DNA from: Bacteroidota bacterium
Lineage (GTDB): Bacteria; Bacteroidota; Ignavibacteria; Ignavibacteriales; Melioribacteraceae
Direction of reading: 5' to 3'
Length of the DNA: 6,374 bases
NCBI GenBank assembly: GCA_021786655.1
Contig: JAJYMU010000003.1
Coordinates: forward strand, 1 to 6,374
How positions within the stretch are numbered: position 1 is the first letter of the stretch; each line of letters starts with the position of its first letter. The position numbers and the translations under genes are program-made. This document shows, one piece after another, positions 1 through 6,368 of this stretch. The notes beneath the pieces were generated by a model. That model worked only from the letters and a program-made list of their open reading frames with translations, did not search any database and had not been told where the DNA came from.

Positions 1-2
1 GC

Positions 3-1286
3 GCATTTGAGAACGTATTTGGTTTTGACGGATCTTCCATCCGCGGTTGGAAAGCGATCAACGAAAGCGACATGCTTATTATTCCCGATCCCGAAACAAT
101 GTTTCTCGATCCGTTCATTTCTGCACCAACAATTTCTTTGATCTGTGATGTTTATGAGCCGGCAACAAAAGAAAAATACAGCAGATGCCCGCGTAACATC
201 GCACAAAAAGCCGAAGCTTATTTGAAATCAACAGGTATTGCTGACACAGCGTACTTTGGTCCTGAAGCTGAGTTCTTTGTGTTCGATGATGTACGTTTCG
301 ATTCCGGTCCTAACTTTGCTTTCTATTCCGTTGATTCAAATGAGGGAAAATGGAACAGCGGTCGCGAAGAAAATCCGAACCTGGGTTACAAACCGCGTTA
401 CAAGGAAGGTTACTTCCCGGTTCCTCCGACAGATCAGTTAGTTGATTTGCGAAACGACATGGTTTTAAATCTTGAAGCGATGGACATTGAAGTTGAAGCG
501 CAACATCATGAAGTAGCGAGCGGCGGACAGTGTGAAATTGATATGAAGTTCAAACCTCTATTGAGAGCAGCCGATCAGTTGCTGATGTTCAAATACGTTG
601 TTAAGAATACTGCTAAGAAAGCAGGCAAGACAGTTACATACATGCCGAAGCCGCTCTTTGGCGATAACGGAAGCGGCATGCACGTGCATGTAAGTTTATG
701 GTCGAAAGGAAAACCGCTTTTTGCCGGCGGCGGCTATGCTGGCTTGAGCGAGACCGCTCTCTATTTCATCGGCGGAATTTTGAAACACGCGCCGGCTCTG
801 CTTGCTATCACAAATCCAACAACAAATTCTTACAAGAGACTTGTGCCCGGATTTGAAGCACCGGTTAATCTTGCTTACTCTTCAAACAACAGAAGCGCTT
901 CGGTTAGAATTCCATTTGGTAATTCGCCTAAAGCAAAAAGAGTCGAGTTCCGTTGTCCTGATCCGGCAAGCAATCCGTACTTGGCATTCTCCGCAATATT
1001 ATTGGCTGGAATTGATGGAGTAAAAAACAGAATCGATCCGGGCGAACCGCTCGATAAAGATATTTATGATATGTCGCCTGAGGAATTGAAAGATGTTCCG
1101 TCAACACCGGAATCACTTGGTCATGCTCTCAAAGCACTTGAGAACGATCATGAGTTCTTGTTGAAAGGTAACGTATTCACTGAAGATGTTATCAGCACAT
1201 GGATCAATTATAAGATCACGAAAGAAATCAAACCGGCAGCATTGCGCCCAACGCCGTTTGAATTCGAAATGTATTATGATGTGTAA
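3..1286 (+). CDS. glnA: Glutamine synthetase type I (5' end missing)
   Basis: Makes glutamine from glutamate, ammonia and ATP in the cytoplasm, as a dodecamer in this family. The reading frame is already open at base 3 and encodes FDGSSIRGW and INESD before the ATG at 72, so that ATG is internal and the true start lies upstream of the window. About 427 residues are present against roughly 470 in the E. coli protein, so some 40-45 N-terminal residues are missing. Counting from the ATG at 72, visible motifs are the metal-site GPEAEFF (63-69), the ATP-site NGSGMHVHVSL (199-209), the catalytic loop NSYKRLVPGFEAP (252-264) and the substrate-binding NRSASVRIP (273-281). The long segment before GYFPVPP and the tyrosine in DKDIYDMSPEE (Tyr332, bases 1065-1067) are features of the GSI-beta class, in which that tyrosine is adenylylated by GlnE. 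Adenylylation here is therefore possible but inferred. The C-terminus (FEFEMYYDV) is complete and is followed by a terminator. Confidence 0.97.
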   Translation, partial: AFENVFGFDGSSIRGWKAINESDMLIIPDPETMFLDPFISAPTISLICDVYEPATKEKYSRCPRNIAQKAEAYLKSTGIADTAYFGPEAEFFVFDDVRFDSGPNFAFYSVDSNEGKWNSGREENPNLGYKPRYKEGYFPVPPTDQLVDLRNDMVLNLEAMDIEVEAQHHEVASGGQCEIDMKFKPLLRAADQLLMFKYVVKNTAKKAGKTVTYMPKPLFGDNGSGMHVHVSLWSKGKPLFAGGGYAGLSETALYFIGGILKHAPALLAITNPTTNSYKRLVPGFEAPVNLAYSSNNRSASVRIPFGNSPKAKRVEFRCPDPASNPYLAFSAILLAGIDGVKNRIDPGEPLDKDIYDMSPEELKDVPSTPESLGHALKALENDHEFLLKGNVFTEDVISTWINYKITKEIKPAALRPTPFEFEMYYDV

Positions 1287-1309
1287 TTAATCTTAGAATA
1301 GAAAATCAA

Positions 1310-1338
1310 AAAAAGAGCGGTATTAAGCCGCTCTTTTT
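1310..1338. terminator. Bidirectional intrinsic terminator between convergent genes
   Basis: An 11-bp perfect stem has left arm 1310-1320 (AAAAAGAGCGG), a 7-base loop 1321-1327 and right arm 1328-1338 (CCGCTCTTTTT). The GC core is flanked by a T run on the plus strand and by a run of seven A on the left (1308-1314), which reads as T on the minus strand. It begins 24 bases after the glnA stop and ends 25 bases before the stop of the leftward methyltransferase gene, so it is placed to end both transcripts. Confidence 0.92.
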
Positions 1339-1363
1339 GTTGGTAGAAATTATTTTATTAGAA

Positions 1364-2797
1364 TTAATCAGCCGGCAGAATAATTTCTTGAGTTCTGAAT
1401 GCTCTTGGGAATTGACTTTTGAGTCCTTCGTTTGTGGCTATGCCGGTACCAAGAATGTTTTCTGCGTACATGATTATTTTTTGACCGGTTGTATCAAATT
1501 TTTTTTTGATTGTTCCGCCCCGAAAATAGATTTCAAGCTCTTCCAGGTTTTCTAGACGTGTAATATTTTGTGTCGCAGATTCGCCGAAGACTTGTCCAGC
1601 TAACGAATTCAAACTAACGGTTCCTCTCTTATCGATTGTGCCGAGTCTCGCTCCAATCCGGTTGAAAAATTCGTGTTGGCTACAATTCCAATCCTTGTTA
1701 ACAAAATGAACATCGTTGCTTCTTAGAAAGTATTTGTATTCGTCAAATTTTCTGCGGGAAATTCCAAAATGATTTGATAAATCCTCTAAATAAGTTTTTA
1801 TCTTTCCGCTTGATGAGCTAAGAAGATCAAATTTATTTTCTTTGTATAGAAATTTTTCTTCCGATGCAATGCTATCTGTCTTTCTCAGTTTGCAGACAAA
1901 GAATCCTTCGCTTTCAACTTCCCACGGCACTATGCGGCGGGCTTTTTCTAGTTGCTTGTCGGATTCTTGATCCCCAATTTTTGAAAAACCCGGACGACTT
2001 TGGATCGGCAGCTTAATCTCTTCCAACTCAACAGGATATTTCTTCAAAACTTTATCTATAATAAACTCATTCTCTTCCAATGTTAATGTGCATGTTGAGT
2101 AAACTATTCCTCCGCCAACCTTACACATTTTGATGGCGGCAATTAATAGTCTAAGCTGCAGATCCGAAATTGTTTCAGCTTTTCGCACGTCCCACCAGTT
2201 GCTCACTTCACCTTTCTTCTGTACTATCCCCAGCGCGCTGCACGGTGCATCAACTAAAATCTTGTCAAAATAATTTTCGAATCGCTTGCTTAGCAATTCG
2301 CCTTTACCGTGCATCACTCCGACATTTACAAGATTCATTTTATCAACATTGAAGACGAGACTTTTCAGACGGTCCATGGCAACTTCATTCGCAACTAACG
2401 TTCCTTTGTTGTTCATCAACTCTGCAAGTTGAGTAGTCTTTGAACCCGGTGCTGCGCACAAATCCAGAACGCGATCGTTCTCATTTGGGTTTAATACCAA
2501 TGCGGGAATCATCGACGACAAACTTTGTATATAATATTTGCCAAGAATAAATTCGAGAGTCTTTCCGGCAAATTCACTGCCGGAAATAATCCGGTATGCG
2601 TTCCTAACGGAACCTATTGGCGCCAAATCTATTCCATAATTTCTTAAAGAATTGATAAGTGCCGTTGAATTGGCAGTGGAAGAAATTCTTAGGTAAGGTT
2701 TGTATTCGCTGTTGTAATATGCAATATAATTCTTTACGTATTCGTCTCCGAAATGTGCTTGGAGATAATTAGTAATGTTGCTGCTAAGTTCAATCAA
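1364..2797 (-). CDS. RsmB/NOP-family RNA m5C methyltransferase, RsmF-like
   Basis: Transfers a methyl group from S-adenosylmethionine to carbon 5 of a cytosine in RNA, most likely rRNA; the exact target cannot be read from sequence. The 477 residues contain an N-terminal RNA-binding region (about 1-80), a Rossmann methyltransferase core (about 85-305) and a C-terminal region (about 335-477). The core shows the SAM loop LDLCAAPGSK (111-120), motif IV DAPCS (183-187) and motif VI YSTCTLTLEENE (233-244). Cys236 is the expected nucleophile and Cys186 the residue that releases product. The C-terminus resembles the PUA-like tail of RsmF/YebU proteins (GISRRKFDEY; GLKSQFPRAFR), which favours RsmF over RsmB. 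The residue after DAPCS is Ala, where Gly is usual. The start is TTG at 2797, one base after the TAA of the upstream gene. An in-frame stop lies a few codons further up, the first in-frame ATG is at residue 96, and no clear ribosome site is visible, so translational coupling is likely. It is the last gene of the leftward operon. Confidence 0.93.
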   Translation of the reverse strand: MIELSSNITNYLQAHFGDEYVKNYIAYYNSEYKPYLRISSTANSTALINSLRNYGIDLAPIGSVRNAYRIISGSEFAGKTLEFILGKYYIQSLSSMIPALVLNPNENDRVLDLCAAPGSKTTQLAELMNNKGTLVANEVAMDRLKSLVFNVDKMNLVNVGVMHGKGELLSKRFENYFDKILVDAPCSALGIVQKKGEVSNWWDVRKAETISDLQLRLLIAAIKMCKVGGGIVYSTCTLTLEENEFIIDKVLKKYPVELEEIKLPIQSRPGFSKIGDQESDKQLEKARRIVPWEVESEGFFVCKLRKTDSIASEEKFLYKENKFDLLSSSSGKIKTYLEDLSNHFGISRRKFDEYKYFLRSNDVHFVNKDWNCSQHEFFNRIGARLGTIDKRGTVSLNSLAGQVFGESATQNITRLENLEELEIYFRGGTIKKKFDTTGQKIIMYAENILGTGIATNEGLKSQFPRAFRTQEIILPAD

Positions 2798-2798
2798 C

Positions 2799-3236
2799 TT
2801 ACTGCCGCATGAGGTTTAACGAATTGAATATCTGAATTGAAGTTCGTTTGAATCCCTTGGAGTTCGGGAAAAATTGTTTGAATTCTTTTTCCATCTCTTT
2901 GAGTATTGTGTCGAGATATTTTTCATAATCTCTAACAGCTTCATAAACACGCAATTCTTCGCGTGGAATTTTTAACAGAGCAGGACGGGATCGGTTTGCA
3001 TAGAGCACATACTTCGCTTTGAAGTGATCGTCAGTGGTTACAATTATGTTGCCCGATTCGTCCGTGATTTGATAACTTCCAAAAAAAGGTGGATTCAGAA
3101 AAAGAACTTTTCCGGGAAGCGGAACTTCTTCAAAGTTATAGCTTCCAGCAAAATCTTCCGGGAAAGATTTTAATTCGCCCCGGAGTTTCTCAATCCATTT
3201 TTGTCCAAATTCTTTTTCTGTCATTTCATTTTTCAT
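2799..3236 (-). CDS. Conserved-looking hypothetical protein, 145 residues
   Basis: I do not recognise this protein and assign no function. It is soluble, with no signal peptide or membrane segment. Residues 1-40 are charged and helical. Residues 42-79 look like a series of beta strands (KVLFLNPPFFGSYQI, then NIIVTT, then KYVLYANRSRP), suggesting a small alpha/beta fold. Residues 92-122 form a long, strongly charged helix (EELRVYEAVRDYEKYL and on) that could be a coiled coil, and the tail 123-145 is basic. The start is ATG at 3236, with a second in-frame ATG at 3224. The first overlaps the stop of the small upstream frame by 4 bases (ATGA), which argues for the upstream start. There is no good ribosome site, in keeping with coupled translation. 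The stop is one base before the methyltransferase start, so the two proteins are probably made together. An RNA-related or ribosome-related role would be only a guess from position. Confidence 0.8.
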   Translation of the reverse strand: MKNEMTEKEFGQKWIEKLRGELKSFPEDFAGSYNFEEVPLPGKVLFLNPPFFGSYQITDESGNIIVTTDDHFKAKYVLYANRSRPALLKIPREELRVYEAVRDYEKYLDTILKEMEKEFKQFFPNSKGFKRTSIQIFNSLNLMRQ

Positions 3237-3370
3237 TTAACTGATTTGAAATCCAGATCAACTTTTTCAGGTTTATCAACCCAACCGGCAACAAAAACGC
3301 TTGTATCGCGAGACATAGTTCTGTCAACTTTAAGATTTTGTATGTGATACTTTGCGGCTGCATAGATCAA
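3233..3370 (-). CDS. Probable small protein of 45 residues, unknown function
   Basis: The gap between lgt and the 145-residue gene contains a short open frame that looks coding. The frame is open from base 3394 to its TGA at 3235-3233, and its stop overlaps the next gene's ATG by 4 bases, a typical operon junction. Codons are rich in first-position G and A (GTT GAC, GAT ACA AGC, GTT GAT), as in neighbouring genes. The only start near the beginning is TTG at 3370, 13 bases after the lgt stop, with just a weak GAAAG before it. An ATG at 3316 would give 27 residues (MSRDTSVFVAGWVDKP and on). The product is hydrophilic, with no membrane segment, and resembles no family I know. It could also be the tail of a longer gene, because its frame reaches back to the lgt stop with no ATG. 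A one-base change there would join it to the ATG at 3398 inside the lgt end. Confidence 0.45.
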   Translation of the reverse strand: MIYAAAKYHIQNLKVDRTMSRDTSVFVAGWVDKPEKVDLDFKSVK

Positions 3371-3383
3371 CTTTCGCGGATAG

Positions 3384-4169
3384 TTACTGGATTTTCATTA
3401 CTTTTTTATTCTTCCGGATCAGCATATATACTCCAAGCAAAATAAAAGGAATGCTTAACAACTGCCCCATGTTAAGTATCATTCCATGTTCAAAGTAAGT
3501 TTGGTCTTCCTTTAAGAATTCAACTAAAAACCTGAAAGAGAAAACCAAGATCAGAAACAAACCGAAGAGATAGCCAGGTTTGAATTTACCATTTGTCTTG
3601 AAATATATTCTGTAAAGGAGGAAAAAAATCAAAAGGTATGCAATAGATTCGTAAAGCTGCGCGGGGTGACGTGGAACGTTATCTACCGATTCAAAAATGA
3701 ATCCCCACGATGCATGAGTTGGTTTACCAATTATCTCGGAGTTGAAAAGGTTACCCATCCTAATAAAAAATCCCGAGAGTGCAACTGTAATTACAACCCG
3801 GTCTATTACCCAGAGAAATGTTGTGTCTTTTCTTTTGTGCACATACAAATAAAGCGCCGTAAGAATTCCAATTGCCGCTCCATGACTTGCTAAGCCGCCT
3901 TTCCAGATTTCCAAAATTTCTATCGGATGACTCAAATAGTAAACCGGATTATAAAAAAGGCAGTGCCCCAGTCTTGCGCCCAGCACCGTCCCTAGAATCA
4001 TGTACCAAACAAGGTCGTTTAGGTCCTGCTCGTCTCGGTTTTCTTTCTTGAAAATTGCCAGCATGATTTGATATCCGATGACAAAGGAAAGCGCGAAAAG
4101 GAGTCCGTACCATCTGATAGTGATAGGACCTATCGAAAAAATGTCGGGACTAACATTCCAATGAATCAA
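3384..4169 (-). CDS. lgt: Prolipoprotein diacylglyceryl transferase
   Basis: Inner-membrane enzyme that moves the diacylglyceryl group of phosphatidylglycerol onto the lipobox cysteine of prolipoproteins, the first step of lipoprotein maturation. The 261 residues are close to the usual family length and show about seven hydrophobic segments (about 18-40, 53-73, 92-110, 118-136, 174-190, 199-217, 233-251). Signature residues are GARLGHCLFYNP (64-75), GGLASHGAAIG (91-101) with His96 matching the essential E. coli His103, and IRMGNLFNSEIIG (136-148) with Arg137 matching Arg143. PRHPAQLYE (166-174) and FRFLVEFLK (212-220) with Arg213, the likely equivalent of Arg239, follow. The start is TTG at 4169: an in-frame stop lies just upstream and GAGG sits 7 bases before it. 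The nearby ATG at 4183 is in another frame. It is the first gene of the leftward operon, with its own predicted promoter. Confidence 0.97.
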   Translation of the reverse strand: MIHWNVSPDIFSIGPITIRWYGLLFALSFVIGYQIMLAIFKKENRDEQDLNDLVWYMILGTVLGARLGHCLFYNPVYYLSHPIEILEIWKGGLASHGAAIGILTALYLYVHKRKDTTFLWVIDRVVITVALSGFFIRMGNLFNSEIIGKPTHASWGFIFESVDNVPRHPAQLYESIAYLLIFFLLYRIYFKTNGKFKPGYLFGLFLILVFSFRFLVEFLKEDQTYFEHGMILNMGQLLSIPFILLGVYMLIRKNKKVMKIQ

Positions 4170-4176
4170 AGAAGAA

Positions 4177-4180
4177 CCTC
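4177..4180 (-). promoter_or_regulatory. Ribosome binding site deciding the lgt TTG start
   Basis: GAGG on the minus strand lies 7 bases before the TTG at 4169-4167. An in-frame TGA at 4181-4179 overlaps this site, so no longer lgt frame is possible. Together these fix TTG as the start and exclude the out-of-frame ATG at 4183. Confidence 0.7.
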
Positions 4181-4244
4181 ATATTTGTTAAGTATTTTGA
4201 ATAATGTGGTAAAATGCTAATCCAATTGATACATCTTTCCTGTT

Positions 4245-4277
4245 CAAATTTAGTTAATAGGTTGTTAAGAAACCAAA
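4245..4277 (-). promoter_or_regulatory. Predicted Bacteroidota-type promoter of the lgt operon
   Basis: On the minus strand TTTG (4277-4274), a 21-base spacer and TAAATTTG (4252-4245) match the TTTG / TAnnTTTG (-33/-7) consensus of Bacteroidota primary sigma factors. Transcription would start near 4240, giving a leader of about 70 bases before the lgt TTG. The match is exact at both elements, but it was found by eye in AT-rich DNA. Confidence 0.55.
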
Positions 4278-4323
4278 GAAACTAGGTTCTTTAAAATTAA
4301 AACGCTTGAACTTCATTATAGAC

Positions 4324-4407
4324 TATAGTTTAGTGGAATTGATTCGATAATGAGCAAAAAGAGAGGGGCGTATCTTTATTGATTTATTTTCAGTGAAATA
4401 AACTATA
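4324..4407. repeat. 9-bp inverted repeat ahead of the histidine kinase
   Basis: TATAGTTTA (4324-4332) and TAAACTATA (4399-4407) are perfect reverse complements 66 bases apart. The second arm overlaps the predicted -7 element of the kinase promoter. A further TATAGT lies at 4420-4425. Such sites could be operator half-sites, but they are AT-rich and short and may be chance. Confidence 0.3.
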
Positions 4408-4411
4408 TTTG
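4379..4411 (+). promoter_or_regulatory. Predicted promoter of the histidine kinase operon
   Basis: TTG (4379-4381), a 22-base spacer and TATATTTG (4404-4411) fit the TTG-N17-23-TAnnTTTG promoter pattern described in Bacteroidota. Transcription would start around 4415-4418, at or just past the most upstream TTG start codon of the kinase. The -7 match is exact; the upstream element is only three bases. Confidence 0.45.
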
Positions 4412-4413
4412 TT

Positions 4414-5709
4414 TTGTCTTATAGTATATCAGACAATTCAAAAACAACTACTTACTTAGATTCTGGGCCGGACGTTTTGAAGACCTTCAAATATATTCTA
4501 TCTGCGCTTTGGCTGTTTGATTTTCAAGATCTAATTAGGGCAATCTCCAACCCGGGGAACCCTATATATATTTCCATATTGGTTGTTCTTCTCCTCTTCG
4601 GAATAATTTTCGCCTTATTCAAATATTTGATTAATCCCACTGCGGCAAAGTTTAGAGAAGAAAAAGCAAATCTGGAACTTCAATCTGCAAAACTTATGGC
4701 ACTGTTTGCCGAATTGGATCCAGATCCGGTTATCAGGGCAGATAAGGAAGGCAACATAATAGAGACCAACATTGCTGCACAGATGGTTTTTGAATCGGGA
4801 AATCTGAAAGCCAGAAATATTTGTCAATTGCTGCCGGAAATTAATTCCGATTCCAAAACTTTAACCAGTCTGAAACAATCTAAAGTATTCACAAAGAAAA
4901 TAAATAACCGGTTCTATTCAATACTGGTAAGGACTGAACCGAGTTTGGAAATCGTACAAATTTATTTTAGAGATATTACCGAACTAAAAGATTACGAAAC
5001 GAAGCTGGTTGAATCGGAAAAGAAATTGCGAGAACTCTCGGATCACTTGCAGGATTTGCTGGAGGATGAAAGGAAAAGAATTGCTCAAGGGCTTCATGAC
5101 GGCATCGGGCAGAGTCTTTCTCTACTTCGAATTAATTTCTTAAAACTTTACGAACAACAAAAAAATATAACCAATATAGAAAAGTACAATTCATTCATAG
5201 ACACACTTGATTCAACCATTTTAGAGTTGAAAGAAATTTCCTATAGTCTTAAGCCCAAGATGCTGGAAGAAATGGGAATCGGTATAGCGTTGAAAGATCT
5301 TGCCAATAAAATTTCAGCCGAGAGCGGAATTGTTGGTCAATCCAATATAGTTGGAGATGAAATAAGATTAAGCAATAAATTGGAAATTTGTTTGTACAGA
5401 ATAGCACAAGAGGCAACCAATAATATTATTAAACATTCCAGAGCAACAAATTTTTCAATCGAGATTTTGGTTTCGACCAAAAAAGTTAGATTGATAATAA
5501 CAGACAACGGAATTGGTTTTAATTACGAACGAATTACAGCATTACCCGGCACTACAAAAGGTATGGGATTGGTGAATATGAAAGAGCGAGTGAAAAATTT
5601 CAACGGTCAATTCAAAGTTGAGTCTTCACAGGAAAAAGGGACAATGATTGTTACAGAAATTCCTCTGAAAAAGGAAAATGTATGGCAGAATCAAGACCAA
5701 TACGCATAA
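4414..5709 (+). CDS. PAS-domain sensor histidine kinase (HisKA_3/NarX-like)
   Basis: Two-component sensor that autophosphorylates on histidine and passes phosphate to the regulator encoded next to it. One clear membrane helix spans about residues 51-73 (IYISILVVLLLFGIIFALFK); a weaker hydrophobic stretch lies at 26-40. There is no sizeable periplasmic domain. A coiled linker (75-95) leads to a PAS-like domain (about 94-190, ending FRDITELKDYE) and a coiled coil (190-220). The dimerisation domain contains ERKRIAQGLHDGIGQ with phospho-accepting His228; Asp229 and Gln233 form the DxxxQ phosphatase motif of this family. The ATPase domain (about 320-418) has the N box QEATNNIIKHS (332-342), DNGIGF (364-369) and GMGLVNM (383-389), so it looks active. 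The start is uncertain: TTG at 4414 is the most upstream choice, TTG at 4477 (residue 22) is the main alternative, and neither has a good ribosome site. The signal is unknown; a cytoplasmic or membrane cue sensed by PAS is an inference. Confidence 0.93.
   Translation: MSYSISDNSKTTTYLDSGPDVLKTFKYILSALWLFDFQDLIRAISNPGNPIYISILVVLLLFGIIFALFKYLINPTAAKFREEKANLELQSAKLMALFAELDPDPVIRADKEGNIIETNIAAQMVFESGNLKARNICQLLPEINSDSKTLTSLKQSKVFTKKINNRFYSILVRTEPSLEIVQIYFRDITELKDYETKLVESEKKLRELSDHLQDLLEDERKRIAQGLHDGIGQSLSLLRINFLKLYEQQKNITNIEKYNSFIDTLDSTILELKEISYSLKPKMLEEMGIGIALKDLANKISAESGIVGQSNIVGDEIRLSNKLEICLYRIAQEATNNIIKHSRATNFSIEILVSTKKVRLIITDNGIGFNYERITALPGTTKGMGLVNMKERVKNFNGQFKVESSQEKGTMIVTEIPLKKENVWQNQDQYA
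5671..5675 (+). promoter_or_regulatory. Ribosome binding site of the response regulator
   Basis: AAGGA inside the kinase 3' end lies 6 bases before the ATG at 5682. It supports that ATG as the start, and so a 28-base overlap with the kinase gene. Confidence 0.65.
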
Positions 5710-6368
5710 TTATTGCCGACGACCATAAGCTGTTCAGAAGCGGCATCCTTTCTCTCCTTGATGAAGCGAGGGGCATACATATTATCGGTGAGGCGGAAAA
5801 TGGTCAAGAGTTAATTGGGCTTTATGAAAAACAAAAACCGGATTTAATTCTTGTCGATATTTCAATGCCGGTCTTAAGTGGTATCCAGGCATTTAAGACG
5901 ATTAGAAGAAAAGATAAAGATGTAAAAGCATTGTTCTTAACAATGTATGAAGGCGATGAGTACGTTTATTTCACCAGAAGAATCGGTGCCAAAGGGCTGC
6001 TCGGCAAGAACACTATGAAAGGTGAGTTAATCTATGCCATCAAAACAATTGCCGGAGGAGAATATTACTTCGGCAAAAATTACGATGACGAAAAGCTAAA
6101 GGAAATAGAAAAAAAGTACAGACAGATGATTGCAACAGATGTCGTTGACGGCAACATTCAACTCAGCCTGAAAGAAAGAAAAGTCCTTGAGTTAATTAGC
6201 AAAGGGATGACTAGCCAGGAGATTGCCAATAAATTGAAATACAGCAGGAAGACAATTGAATACCATCGTTCACGTCTTATGCAAAGACTAAATATCAAGT
6301 CGTTTCCTGAATTGATTACGTACGCAGTTAAATTTTCTATGGTCAATAAACTTTTTGATGAGGAATAG
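5682..6368 (+). CDS. NarL/FixJ-family response regulator (REC + LuxR-type HTH)
   Basis: Cytoplasmic transcription factor, almost certainly the partner of the kinase whose gene it overlaps by 28 bases. The 228 residues are a typical length. The receiver domain (about 7-122) has acidic residues Asp13 and Asp14, phospho-acceptor Asp59 in LVDISMP, Thr87 in FLTMY and Lys109 in GLLGKN. All switch residues are present, although the common GYLLK around the lysine is here GLLGK. A linker (123-158) with a charged helix leads to the LuxR-type helix-turn-helix (about 159-218): LSLKERKVLELISKGMTSQE, then the recognition helix SRKTIEYHRSRLMQRL. Phosphorylation is expected to promote dimerisation and DNA binding, as in NarL and DegU. 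Targets are not visible; the divergent region 4170-4413 is a natural candidate for autoregulation. It ends with TAG six bases before the window ends, so no terminator can be seen. Confidence 0.96.
   Translation: MAESRPIRIIIADDHKLFRSGILSLLDEARGIHIIGEAENGQELIGLYEKQKPDLILVDISMPVLSGIQAFKTIRRKDKDVKALFLTMYEGDEYVYFTRRIGAKGLLGKNTMKGELIYAIKTIAGGEYYFGKNYDDEKLKEIEKKYRQMIATDVVDGNIQLSLKERKVLELISKGMTSQEIANKLKYSRKTIEYHRSRLMQRLNIKSFPELITYAVKFSMVNKLFDEE

Noticed and set aside
928..1116. Minus-strand open frame inside glnA
   Set aside because: It is antisense to highly conserved glutamine synthetase sequence, with no family signal.
1337..1555. Plus-strand open frame overlapping the methyltransferase 3' end
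   Set aside because: It is antisense to a well-supported gene, resembles no family, and begins in the right arm of the terminator.
3226..3363. Alternative 45-residue frame on the minus strand starting at the ATG at 3363 (MQPQSITYKIL and on)
   Set aside because: It overlaps the other small frame almost entirely, has poorer codon composition (many hydrophobic codons typical of a shifted frame), no good ribosome site, and runs into the next gene rather than meeting its start neatly.
3398..3410. A-rich run (TAAAAAAG on the minus strand) near the lgt end as a -1 frameshift site
   Set aside because: The phase relative to the lgt frame is not that of A AAA AAG, and a -1 shift would add only about a dozen residues before a stop, not the downstream small frame.
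3666..3893. Plus-strand open frame inside lgt
   Set aside because: It is antisense to conserved lgt motifs, and its composition is explained by the lgt reading frame.
4350..4382. Ten-codon leader peptide (MSKKRGAYLY) ahead of the kinase
   Set aside because: It lies upstream of the predicted promoter, lacks a clear ribosome site, and has neither an attenuator hairpin nor a run of regulatory codons.
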